From Nibrella saemangeumensis (lineage in GTDB: Bacteria > Bacteroidota > Bacteroidia > Cytophagales > Spirosomataceae), in contig NZ_BAABHD010000026.1 in assembly GCF_039541915.1 (NCBI RefSeq), positions 1 through 45,582 of the forward strand: a stretch of DNA of 45,582 nt, read 5' to 3'. Both the position numbers and the translations under genes were made by a program. The notes beneath the pieces were generated by a model that searched no databases, was not told the DNA's origin, and saw nothing but the letters and a program-made list of their open reading frames with translations. Every line of letters begins with the position of its first letter. Positions within the stretch are counted from its first letter, which is position 1. This document shows positions 1 to 12,800 of this stretch, in pieces.

Positions 1-837
1 TGATCCGGCAAAGCCTGCAGCTGGCGTAAACGTCAGCGTCCCATCCGGGTTGATCACCGCCGTGCCGTTGGCAGGCTGCGAGAGGATCTGGGGCAGGGTC
101 ACCGTGGCCAGACTAGCCGGTACGGTACCGTTGCGGTCGGCATCATTGGCCAGTACATTGACCGTGGTGGGCTGGTTAAAGGTCACCGCCACTACATCCG
201 GATTGGCCACTGGTGCCGCACTGCCTATGTTCACCACCACCAGGGCCGTGTCACACAAAGCCGGGTTGACCACATCACAGATGCGGTAGATGAAGCTATC
301 CTGCCCGGCAAAGCCACTGTTGGGTGTGTAGGTGATAGAGCCATCCGCGTTGAGGGTCAGGCTGCCACTGTCCGGCTGATCCACTATCACCGGTGCGGTG
401 ACATTGGTCAGGCTGGCAGGCTGGTTGCCACGGGCCTCATCGTTGAGCAGCACCGGAATCTGAACGGCTGTGTTGAGCGCCGTCACATAGTTGTCGCGGT
501 TAGCCTCCGGCACTACCGTGCCTACGTTGATGACCACCAGGGCCGAATCGCACAACAGCGTGTTGACCCGGTCGCAGATGCGGTAGATCAGCGTATCGCT
601 ACCGGCAAAGCCTGCGTTCGGCGTGTAGGTGATGCTGCCGGTGCTGTTAACCACGGCGGTGCCGTTGTCAGGCTGCTGGGTGATCAGCGGAGCGGTCACA
701 TTGGTCAGGCTGGCGGGCAGCCCACCCCGGGCCGCATCGTTAACCAATACGGGGATGGTCACCTCCTGCGCAAAAGCCGTGCTAGCATCGTCACGGTTAG
801 CCACCGGCGGTACTGACGGTACCGTGAAAATCACCTG
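1..837 (-). CDS. Continuation of the giant adhesin beyond the N gap
   Basis: Read on the minus strand from 837 down to 1, this is 279 uninterrupted codons of the same cadherin/Big_9-like repeats: the tail of one repeat (VIFTVPSVPP), two full repeats and most of a third that stops at GFAGS on the window edge. The units match, in order, the A, B and C members of the five-domain super-repeat. It therefore belongs to the same gene as the reading frame beginning at 16370, with 61 bases lost at the N. There is no start codon or signal peptide of its own. The real C-terminus lies outside the window. Confidence 0.85.
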
Positions 838-3800
838 TNCGCAAAACCAGGTGCCGGCGTGAAAGTAATCGTGCCATCAGCGTTCACTACCGCTGTGCCG
901 TTGTTGGGCTGATCCACAATGGTCGGGGCCGTCACATTGGTCAGCGAAGCAGGCTGGCCGTTGCCGCCTAAGTCGTTAGTCAATACACTGACCGTTACTG
1001 GCTGGCCAAATACGCCCGTTACCTGATCCGCCACCGGCTGCGGAGCCGGGGCATTACCCACGTTGATTCGCACCAGCGCCGTATCACACAGAGCCGTGTT
1101 GACCACATCACAGATGCTATACACAAACTGATCGTTGCCCGTGAAAGTGTCATTGGCGTTGTAGGTAATGCTGCCGTCGGCGTTCACCGTCACCACGCCC
1201 CCTATGGGCTGGCTGATGATGGTGGGAACCGTAACGTTCGTTAAAGAAGCCGGGGCCCCATTGCGATCGGCATCATTGGTCAGCACCGTCAGCGTCTGCG
1301 TCTGGTTGAAGCCCAACGTATACTGATCCGCATTGGCCAGCGGTGCCTGGCTGCCCACGTTGATGATCACCCGGGCCGTGTCGCACAGGCTGGTGTTGAC
1401 CACATCACAAAGCTGGTAGACCAGTGTATCTCTACCGGCAAAGCCGGGTGCCGGGGTGTAGCTGATAGAACCATTAGCCGCTACGACTGCCGTGCCGTTG
1501 TTAGGCTGATCCAGGATCTGGGGCAGTGTTACCGTGGCCAGCGTAGCGGGTGCACTATTGCGGTTGAGGTCATTACCTAACACGCCTATACTTACCGTTG
1601 TGTTGAAAGTGGCTGTCACCAGATCCGGATTGGCGGTCGGAGCCGCGCTGCCTATGTTGACCACCACCAGGGCCGTGTCACACAGACTGGTGTTGACCAC
1701 ATCACAAATGCGGTAGACGAAGCTGTCCTGCCCGGCAAAACCACTGTTGGGCGTGTAGGTGATGGAGCCATCCGCGTTGAGGGTCAGGCTGCCACTGTCA
1801 GGCTGATCCACAATCACCGGCGCGGTGACGTTGGTCAGGCTGGCAGGCTGATTGCTTCTAGCCTCATCATTGAGCAGCACCGGGATCTGCACGGCTGTGT
1901 TGAGGGCGGTCACATAGTTATCGCGGTTAGCCTCCGGTACCACCGTGCCTACGTTGATGACCACCAGGGCCGAATCGCACAAGAGCGTGTTGACCTGGTC
2001 ACAGATGCGGTAGATCAGCGTATCGCTACCGGCAAAGCCTGCGTTCGGCGTATAAGTAATCGAACCGGTTGAGTTGACCACCACCGTACCGTTGCTGGGC
2101 TGATCCACAATCAGCGGAGCCGTGACATTGGTCAGGCTGGCGGGCAGTCCACCCCGGGCGGCATCGTTGATCAGCACGGGGATGGTCACCGGCTGGGCAA
2201 AGGCCGTGTTGGCATCATCGCGGTTAGCCACCGGCGGTGCGGAAGGCACATTGATGATCACCCGAGCGGTGTCACACACATTCGGACTGATCACCGAGCA
2301 GATGCGGTAGACCAGCGTGTCACTGCCGGCAAAGCCTGGTGCCGGCGTAAACGTTAGCGTTCCATCGGGGTTGATCACCGCCGTGCCGTTGTTGGGCGCA
2401 TCGACAATGGTCGGTGCCGTCACATTAGTCAGCGTAGCGGGCTGGCCGTTACCAGCCAGGTCATTGTTCAGCAGACTCACCGTCACGGGCTGGCCCAGCA
2501 CACCCGTCACAACATCCTGCTGGGCGCTCGGAGCCGGAGCATTACCCACGTTGATTCGCACCAGCGCGGTATCACAGAGAGCCGTGTTGACCACATCACA
2601 GATGCTATACACAAACTGATCAGCTCCCGTGAAAGTGTCATTGGCGTTGTAGGTAATGCTGCCGTCGGCGTTCACCGTCACCACGCCCCCTATGGGCTGA
2701 CTGATAATGGTGGGCAGTGTCACGCTGCTCAGCGAAGCCGGTGCACCCGTGCGATCGGCATCGTTGGCCAATACCGTCAGGGCCAGTGTCTGGTTGAAGC
2801 CCAGCGTGTAACTGTCGGGATTGGCCACTGGACGGGCACTGCCTACGTTGATAACTACCCGGGCGGTGTCGCAGAGAGCGGTGTTAACCACATCACACAG
2901 CTGATACACCAGCGTGTCTGATCCGGCAAAGCCCATAGTTGGGGTATAGCTGATAGAGCCATCAGCCGCTACCACCGCCGTGCCGTTGTTGGGCTGATCC
3001 AGAATCTGGGGCAGTGTTACCGTAGCCAGACTGGCCGGTGCCCCGTTGCGGTTCAGGTCGTTGGCCAGCACCCCAATGCTCAGCGTGGTATTGAACGATG
3101 TGCTCGCCAGATCCGGGTTGGCCACTGGTGCGGCACTGCCTACGTTGACTACCACCAGGGCCGTGTCACACAGGGCCGTGTTGACCACATCACAGATGCG
3201 GTAGATGAAGCTGTCCTGACCGGCAAAGCCGCTGCTGGGCGTGTAGGTGATGGAGCCATCCGCGTTGAGGGTCAAACTACCGCTGTCAGGCTGATCCACA
3301 ATCACCGGCGCGGTGACATTGGTCAGGCTGGCGGGCAGACCTCCTCTGGCTTCATCATTGAGCAGGACCGGGATCTGCACGGCCGTGTTGAGCGCGGTCA
3401 CGTAGTTATCCCGGTTAGCCTCCGGTACCACCGTACCCACGTTGATCACCAGCAGAGCAGAGTCACACAAGCTGGTGTTAACCAGATCACAGATGCGATA
3501 GAACAACGTGTCACTGCCGGCGAAGTTGGCATCCGGTGTATACGTGATAGTACCCGTAGAGTTCACTACGGCCGTGCCGTTATCCGGACCCTCCACAATG
3601 ATGGGCAGCGTCACCGTACTTAAACTGGCTGGTCTGCCGGCCCGGTCGGTGTCGTTACCTAGTACGATAAGAGTCACCGGCTGCCGGAAGGCAGTAGTGG
3701 CATCATCGCGATTCGCCACCGGCGGTGCCGACGGTACATTGATGATTACCCTAGCCGTATCACACACACTTGGACTGATAACCGAGCAGATGCGGTAGAC

Positions 3801-6800
3801 TAAGGTATCAGAGCCCGCAAAACCTACGGCTGGTGTAAACGTCAGAGTACCATCTGGATTGATGACTGCCGTACCATTGTCTGGTCCACTCACCAGCACT
3901 GGAGCCGTAACGTTGGTGAGGCTAGCGGGCTGTCCGTTGCCAGCCTGATCATTGCCCAGCAGAGCCACAGTCACTGGTTGACCCAGCACACCCGTGACTA
4001 CATCCTGCTGCGCCAATGGTGCCGGAGCATTGCCCACATTGATCCGGACCACAGCTGTGTCACACAGGCTGGTGTTGACTACATCACAGATGCGGTAGAC
4101 GAACTGATCAGTTCCGGTGAAGGTGTTGTTGGCGTTGTAGGTAATCGTGCCGTCTGCATTCACTATTACCGTGCCACCTGTTGGCGGGCTGATGATCGTC
4201 GGTAGAGTCACATTAGTCAGATCAGCTGGAGCACCATTACGATCTGCATCATTGGCCAGCACATTCAGCGCCAACGTTTGGTTGAAGCCCAGCGTGAAGC
4301 TATCCGCATTAGCCACGGCCGGAGCACTGCCTACGTTGATGATTACCCGAGCGGTGTCACACAAGCTGGTGTTGATGCGATCACAGATCTGGTAAACCAA
4401 TGTGTCAGAGCCGGCAAAGCCCTGATTGGGTGTAAAGCTGATGGTGCCGTTAGCCGCTACCACCGCTGTACCGTTGGTGGGCTGATCCAGGATCTGAGGA
4501 GCCGTTACACTGCTTAGGCTAGCCGGTATGTTGCCCGTCCGGTCGGCATCATTTTGAAGCACATTGATGCTCAGGGTGGTGTTGAAGGCAGTGGTAACCA
4601 CATCCTGATTAGCCCGTGGTGCCTGCGACCCTACGTTTACTACCACCAGAGCCGTATCACACAAGCTGGTGGTGCCTACATCACAGATGCGGTAGATGAA
4701 CTGGTCGGCACCCGCAAAACCTGTGTTGGGGGTATATGTAATAGTGCCATTCGCATTAATGGTCAGACTACCGCTATTGGGCTGATCCACAATAACGGGT
4801 GCCGTTACATTGGTCAGGCTGGCGGGCAGCCCCCCTCTAGCCTGGTCATTCAACAGCACTGGAATCTGAACAGGTGCATTGAAGGTAGTCGTGTAATTAT
4901 CCCGGTTGGCTACTGGTGCCACACTGCCTACGTTGAAGACCACCAAGGCCGAGTCACACAAGAGGGTGTTGACTACATCGCAAATGCGGTAGAACAGCGT
5001 ATCATTGCCGGCAAAACCTGCTTTTGGTGTATAAGTAATTGATCCTGTGCTGTTGACCACGGCTGTACCATTATCTGGTCCCTCTACAATAATGGGTAGG
5101 GTTACCGTCGACAGACTTGCTGGTCTTCCGGCGCGGTCGGTGTCGTTGTTCAAAATAGGCACCGTCACCGACTGCTGGAAGGCTGTAGTGGCGTTGTCAC
5201 GATTAGCCGTTGGTGGTGCCGATGGTACGTTGATGATCACCCTGGCCGTGTCACACACGCTCGGGCTAATAACCGAGCAGATGCGGTAGACTAAGGTGTC
5301 AGAGCCCGCAAAACCTACGGCCGGTGTAAACGTAAGGGTACCATCCGGGTTGATGACAGCTGTACCGTTATCTGGTCCACTCACCAGCACTGGAGCTGTC
5401 ACGTTGGTCAGGCTGGCGGGCTGGCCGTTACCAGCCAGGTCATTATTCAGTACTGCTACTGTGACGGGCTGGCCCAGCACACCCGTCACAACATCCTGCT
5501 GGGCGCTCGGGGCCGGGGCATTGCCCACGTTGATTCGCACCAGAGCCGTATCACAAAGAGCCGTATTGACCACATCACAGATGCTATATACAAACTGGTC
5601 AGTGCCCGTGAAAGTGTTGTTAGCATTGTAGGTGATGGTGCCGTCAGCGTTCACCGTCAGCACGCCCCCTGTGGGCTGACTAATGATAGTGTGCAGGGTC
5701 ACACTCGTCAGTGAAGCGGGTGCACCCGTACGATCCGTGTCGTTGGTCAGCACCGTCAGGGCCAGCGTCTGGTTGAAGCCCAGCGTGTAGCTGTCAGGAT
5801 TGGCTACCGGCGGGGCACTGCCTACGTTGAAGGTCACTCTGGCCGTATCACACAGACTGGTGTTGATGCGGTCACAGATCTGATACACCAGCGTGGTGGT
5901 ACCGGCAAAACCAGCAGTCGGCGTGAAGGTGATGCTTCCATTAGCATTCACCACGGCTGTGCCGTTGTCAGGCTGATCCAGAATCAGCGGGGCAGTCACG
6001 CTGGTCAGTGAGGCCGGTATGTTGCCCGTGCGGTCGGCATCATTGGCTAGCACATTGACCGTGGTGGGCTGGTTGAACACTACCGTTGCAACATCGGCAT
6101 TGGCCCGGGGAGCCTGTGAGCCTACATTGACTACCACCAGGGCCGTGTCACACAGGGCCGTGTTGGCTACATCACAGATGCGGTAGATAAAGCTGTCAGC
6201 ACCGGCAAAGCCTGTATTCGGTGTGTAGGTGATGCTGCCATCAGCATTTACTACTACACTACCGTTGGTAGGTTGTGTGCTCATAACCGGGACTGTCACA
6301 TTAGTTGTGTTAGCCGGTTGACCTGCCCGGTTGACGTCGTTTAGCAGCACCGGGATCTGAACCGCCATGTTGAAGGCGGTCGTATAATTATCACGGTTAG
6401 CTGTCGGAGCCACCGAGCCTACATTAAATACAACCAGTGCTGTATCACATAGGCTGGTATTGACCACATCGCAGATGCGGTAAATCAAACTGTCACTACC
6501 GGCAAAGCCTGCATTGGGTGTGTAGGTGATACTACCGGTGCTGTTCACTACGGCCGTACCATTGCTGGGCTGACTGCTGATAAATGGAGCTGTCACATTA
6601 GTCAGGCTGGCTGGTTGGTTAGCCTTATCCCTATCGTTCGTCAGCACCGGTACGGTTACCGGCTGGTTAAACGCCGTTGTAACATTATCCCGGTTGGCTA
6701 CGGGCGGTGCCGATTGTACATTAAATACGACAATGGCCGTATCACAGAAAGTCGGATCAGTTACATCACAGATTCGGTAGGTTAACGTATCGCTACCGGC

Positions 6801-9800
6801 AAAGGTATCGTTCGGATTGTAGGTTACTGACCCATCTGGGTTAATAACGGCAGTTCCGTTTCTTGGCTGGCTGACAATGACCGGTGCAGAAACATTGGTT
6901 AGATTAGCTTGCTGTCCTGACCGGTTCAGGTCATTGCTTAGCACCTGTACTGTTACGTTCTGATTAAACGGTGTAGATGCCTGATCGGCAGTTGCTATCG
7001 GAGCCGACGAAGTTACCGATATTATTACCCGTGCTGTATCGCAAAGTGCCTGATTGGTTATGTCACAGATTCGGTACAATAATGTATCCAAACCCGCAAA
7101 TCCTGTCTCTGGTATATATAGGATATTACCACTGCTATTTACCGTTGCGGTACCATTAGCCGGTTGCCGAACAATAACGGGCAACGTAACGGTAGCAAGA
7201 TTAGCTATCTCTCCCCTACGGTTCACGTCGTTATCCAGTACGGAAATAAATAGCTGTTGGTTGAATGGCGTGGTGGCATTGTCGTCTATGGCAGTTGGCG
7301 CAATACTTCCAACCGTTATGGTTACGCGAGCTGTATCGCACAGATTAGTGTTAACCACATCGCAAATCCGATAAATCAGTGTATCACCACCGGCAAAACC
7401 AGCGTTTGGTGTGTACGTCAGGATCACCAGATCGTTCTGTACCGTTATTGATGCGGTACCATTTTTCGGCTGTTGGGTAATGGTTGGGAACGTAACGTTG
7501 GTGGTATTAGCCCCATTCTGACTACGGTCAACGTCATTACTAAAAATGCCTATCTGAACACTCTGATTAAACGCGGTAGTTGCCTGATCCTCCGTAGCCA
7601 GAGGAGCCGAAGAACCGACGTTAATATTGATAAAGGCCGTATCACAAACTGTAGGATTGTTGACGTCACATATGCGGTAGCTGAATACGGTTCCTCCCGC
7701 AAAACCCGTCGTTGGCGTAAACGTGATTGTTCCATTCGGATTGAGCACTACGGTACCAGCTCCATCTGACGGCTGACCAATCAGCGATATTAACACGGTA
7801 GAGGTTGTGGCTGGTTGACTACCGCAATTATCAATATCATTTGCCAGAATATTTACGGTGGTGGCGGTGTTGAAGTTGGTAGACGACACATCTGCTGACG
7901 CAATCAATGAATTAGACAGAACTGTAATCGTAAACGTCTGCTCTGGGCCAGCACATCCTCCACTACCGGTTGCGGTTACCGTAACGGTAGTTGTCAGTGG
8001 CAAACTTGTGGCATTCGTAGCTCTGAAGGACGGAATACCTCCAGTTCCAATTTCAGTAAAGCCAATGTTTGTTGAACTAGTATAACTGAATGTTGCTCCG
8101 GCAACGGGGCTGGCAAAAGCAATTGGTGCACTATTTTGCCCGTTGCAGATCGTCAGGTTGCTGACCGGATTAACCGTAGGTGTTGGATTAACAGTGATAG
8201 TCGATACCTCGACCGGACCAGGACAGCCATTGGCCGTGGCCTGCACGGCTAATGTTATGGTAATTGGTGCGGTTGTGGTATTCGATGCGACAAATGTTGG
8301 TATCGCACCGGTTCCAGTTGTGGCAAAACCCACATTCCCAGATGCCGTGTAGCTGAACGTTGCGCCAACGGTAGCACTATTAAATGGAATAGCCGGTACT
8401 GTTTGCCCATTACAGACTACAAAATTTTCCAGAGGATTAACTGTCGGTTGCGGATTAACCGTTATCGTAAACGTTTGCGCCGGGCCTTGGCAACCGTTGG
8501 TCGTGGCCTGCACAGTTATCGTAGCTGTCAAAGGAGAAGTTCCTTCGTTGCTGGCGATAAAGCCGGGAATATTACCGGTACCACTGGTTCCAAATCCAAC
8601 ATCAACCGAGCTGGTATAATTAATAACCGCGCCGGGCGTCGAGCTGGTGAACGGAATACTCAGCGCGACCGCATTCTCGCAGTACGTCAGGCTGGTAACA
8701 GGAGCAATAGTCGGACTGGGATTAATCGTTATTGTAGAGGTTTGCGCTGGACCAGGGCAGCCATTGGCCGTTGCTTCAACCGTAAGCGTTACCGTAATCG
8801 GTGCAGAGGTATTATTGACTGCTGTATAAGCACCAATATCACCTGTGCCGCTGGTTCCGAAACCGACGTTACCCGACACTGTATAGCTGAATGTGGCACC
8901 GGCCGTCGGGCTGCTGAAGGTAATGGCAGGAGCTGTAGCACCATTACACACCACGAAATTCGGAACCTGTGCAACCTGCGGACTGGGGTTGATAGTGATG
9001 ACAAACGTCTGCGCCGGTCCATCACATCCACCTGTCGAGGCAACCACAGTTACCGTTGTGGTAACTGGAGCCGATGAATTATTAGTCGCAACAAATGAAG
9101 GGATACTACCCGTTCCGACAACGCCAAAGCCAACGTTATTGCTGCTGGTGTACCGGATGGTTGCACCAGCCGTCGGACTGCTAAATGGTATAGCGGGTAC
9201 TGTAGTCCCGCTACATACCACAATGTCGGCAACATCATTGACCGTTGGGCTCGGCTCTATGGTAAAGGTAAAGGTCTGAGGAGGTCCCTGGCAACCGTTG
9301 GCCGTGGCAATGACAGTAACCGTTGTAGTAATCGGTGCCGCCGTGTTGTTGACGGCAACAAACGAAGCCAGATCTCCTGTACCGCTCAGGCCAAAACCCA
9401 CATTACTGCTGCTGGTAAAAGCAAATGTAGCACCCGGGGTCGGGCTGCTAAAGGCGATCGGCAGCGTAGTAGCGCCGTTGCAGTAGGTGAAGTTATTAAC
9501 TGCGTTTACAACCGGGCCTGGATTTACGGTAATGCTGAAGGACTGAGCCGATCCCGCACAACCCTGAGACGTGGCGGTTACTGTAATAGTAGCCACCAGC
9601 GGGGTAGCACCTGAATTATCAGCGGTGAAGGCTGGAATATTACCAACGCCCGTCGTACCGAAGCCAATGTCAACTGAACTCGTATACTGGTACGTAGCGC
9701 CAGCTACCGGGCTGCCAAAAACAATAGTCGATACAGGTGCGCCATTACAAACTATGCTATTGGGTACCGTATTGACCGTCGGGCTGGGTTCCACAGTAAT

Positions 9801-12800
9801 GGTGAACACCTCAGCCGGACCTGGACAACCGTTGGCCGTCGCCGTAACGGTTACCGTCGTTGTTACTGGAGATGTACTGGTATTTACGGCTGTAAAAGAT
9901 GGGATGCCGGTCGTGCCTGATAAGCCAAATCCTACATTACTGCTGCTTGTGAAGGCAAACGTAGCGCCGGGTGTCAAACTGTTGAAGGCAATAGCCGGGT
10001 TCGTCACTCCGTTACACAACGTCAGGCTGTTAATCGGATTAACTACCGGGCTCGGATTAACCGTAATGGTAAACGTCTGCGCCGGTCCCGCACAACCATT
10101 GGCAATAGCCACAACGGTTATCGTAGTAGTGACTGGGGTAGTGCCATTATTAACGGCGACAAATGAAGCAATGTCTCCGATGCCTGATGTCCCGAAGCCA
10201 ACATTGGTAGTGCTGGTGTAGCTAAAGGTAGCACCGGCCGTAGGACTGGTAAAGTTAATACCCGCAGCCGTTGCCCCATTACATACAATCAGGTTACCAA
10301 CCGGATTCACCGCCGGACTTGGATTCACTGTGATGGTAAACGTTTCGGCCGGTCCCTGGCAGCCATTTACAGTAGCAATCACAGTTACCGTAGTTGTCAC
10401 CGGTGTTGAACCAGCGTTAAGAGCCGTAAAGGCAGCAATATTACCCGTTCCAGTTGTGCCAAAGCCTACGTTTGTCGAACTGGTATAGCTAAAGGTAGCG
10501 CCGGCAACCGGGCTGGTAAAGACGATTGGTGAAGCAGTAGCTCCGGCACAAACCGCTACATCCGTAATTTGATTCACCGTTGCAGTCGGAATAACTGTAA
10601 CGGTGAACGTTTGTGCGGCCCCCTGGCAGTCGCTGGCCTGAGCCGAGGCCGTAATTGTTGCCGTTATGGGAGCCGTTGTGTTGTTCAGCGCGGTGAAAGC
10701 ACCTATACTCCCTGTACCGGTCGTGCCAAAGCCTACGTTTGACGAACTGGTATAGTTAATAATTGTACCCGGAGTGGCACTAGTCAGGTTGATACCAGCG
10801 ACTGGTGCACCATTACAAACGGTAATGTTGCTGACGGGGCTGATGACCGGGCTTGGGTTTACCGTAAGGGTAAAGGTCTGGGCTGGTCCTTGGCAGCCAT
10901 CAATAGAAGCTATCACCGTAACAGTAGCCGTTATTGGATTAGCTGTATTATTGATAGCTGTAAATGCCCCAATGTTACCAGTACCAGATGTACCAAAGCC
11001 GATATTGGCAGTCGACGTATAGTTCAGGGTGGCTCCGGCTGTCGGACTGGTCAGCGGTATAGCCGGTACTGTTTCGCCGTTACATACCGTCTGGCTTACC
11101 ACGACATTTACGGTCGGTGTCGGATTCACGGTCACGTTGAATGTACGGGTTGGACCAGCACATCCATTGGCTACCGCCTGGACAGTTACTGTTGCCGTTA
11201 CCGGATCAGTGGTCGTATTCGCTGCGGTATAAGGCGCAATATTGCCGGTGCCGGCCGTGCCGAACCCAACATCAATGGAGCTGGCATAGTTGAAGGTCGT
11301 ACCACCCGTCGAACTGGTAAAGTTGATAGCGGTAGCCGGTGCTCCATTACAATAGGTATAGCTGCTGATCGGGTTAACCGTTGCATTCTCTACCGCCGGG
11401 CTTGGATTCACCGTAATCACAAACGTACGCGCCGGACCAGGGCAACCGTTGGCTGAGCCTGTCACCGTCACTGTTGTGGTGATCGGCGACGATGTGTTAT
11501 TGGTAGCCGTGAATGCAGGAAGGCCGGTTACGTTGTTGCCGCTGATAGCAAAACCAATGTTATTGCTCGCCGTATAGCTGAACGAAGTTCCGGCGGTTTC
11601 GCTGCTGAACGGAATCGCCGATACGGGTGATCCACTACAGACGGTCTGGCTCAGAATCGTATTGACAATTGGTGTAGGGTTTACCGTAATGGTGAACGTC
11701 CGTTCCGGACCGAGACAGCCGTTAGCCGATGCTTGTACAGTTACTGTGGCCGTTACCGGATCCGATGTTGTATTGACCGCTGTAAACTGATTGATATTAC
11801 CAGTACCCGCCGTCCCAAAACCTACGTTGCTGGATACCGTATATATATAGGTAGCGCCGGGTGTCGAACTGCTGAAATTAATCGGTCCAGCCTGGGCTCC
11901 GTTACACACGATTACGTTGCTCACGGCATTAACCGTCGGCCCAGGATTTACCGTAATGGTAAAGGTCTGCGCCGGACCCTGACAACCATTGGCAGTGGCT
12001 ATTACCGTTACTGTCGTTGTAATCGGCGTAGATCCGTTGTTCACCGCCGTGAACGATTCTATACCTCCGATACCCGTCGTGCCAAATCCTACATTATTGG
12101 TTGCGGTGTAACTGAAGGTAGTGCCTGCGGTTGGGCTACCAAAGTTGATGGCCGGTACCGTTTGTCCGGCACACACCACTATATTATTAACGGTATTGAC
12201 AGTTGGGCGGGGATTAACAGTTACCGTGAACGTCAAGGTTGATCCCTGACAACCATTGGCAGTGGCCGCTACAGTAACGGTGGCCGTGATCGGAGCTGAT
12301 GTATTATTGATCGCCGTAAAGGCACCAATGTTCCCGCTACCCGTTGTGCCAAAGCCTACGTTTGTGCTACTGGTATAACTAAAGGTAGCGCCAGCCGTCG
12401 GGCTGCTGAAGTTGATGGCCGCTCCCGTTTCACCAGCGCAGTACACGGCACCACTTACGGCATTAACCGTTGGGCTCGGATTTACTGTGATTACAAACGA
12501 TTGCGACGGGCCGCTGCATCCGTTGGCGCTGGCGGTTACCGTCACCGTCGTTGTAATAGGTGCCGATGTATTATTGACCGCAATAAACGACCCAATATTA
12601 CCCACACCAGCGGTGCCAAAACCGATATCGGTGGTGCTGCTGTACGTAAAGGTGGCTCCGGCCGTCGGGCTGCTGAAGTTGATGGCCGATGCTGACTGAC
12701 CGTTACAAACCGTTATGTTACTGACAGCGTTGACTGTAGGCGAAGGGCTAATCGTTAGTGTAAACGTCTGCGCCGGTCCCTGACAACCATTGGCAGAGGC

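Larger units (their letters stand above)
1..6710 (-). repeat. Five-domain super-repeat, about 1.49 kb period
   Basis: From about 6710 downward the cadherin-like units recur in a fixed order A-B-C-D-E, with A starting PPVANRD, B VPEANRDNY or APxANRDNY, C APxANxD, D PVANPDSYTLGFNQT and E PAPxAQQDVVTGV. An equivalent base in unit B lies at 6381, 4890, 3399, 1911 and 484, giving spacings of 1491, 1491, 1488 and 1427. The last spacing spans the N and is 61 bases short. Four whole blocks and part of a fifth are present. Confidence 0.85.
1..7911 (-). repeat. Cadherin/Big_9-like repeat array inside the giant adhesin
   Basis: About 27 units of about 298 bp are visible, counting across the N gap. Each unit runs from ANRDNxxTAFNQPVxxxVLxND through PASLTNVTAP, QPxNGTAVVNxxGSITYTP and GFAGSDTLxYRICD to LCDTALVVxNVGS. 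The conserved ND, NADG and TYTP positions resemble bacterial Ig-like/cadherin-like tandem domains (Big_9 and VCBS-type). The first four units (7911 to about 6710) are divergent singletons. Later units belong to the five-domain super-repeat. A conserved Cys pair (RIC and LCD) lies near the end of each unit. Confidence 0.85.

Noticed and set aside
2317..2619. Plus-strand frames of 60-110 residues opposite the cadherin-like repeats
   Set aside because: They repeat with the period of the array and mirror its codon bias, so they are shadows rather than genes.
8403..9077. Long plus-strand open frame (224 residues) opposite the adhesin
   Set aside because: It is the antisense of the repeat array, gives low-complexity Arg/Gly-rich product with no domain, and recurs as shadows of every repeat.
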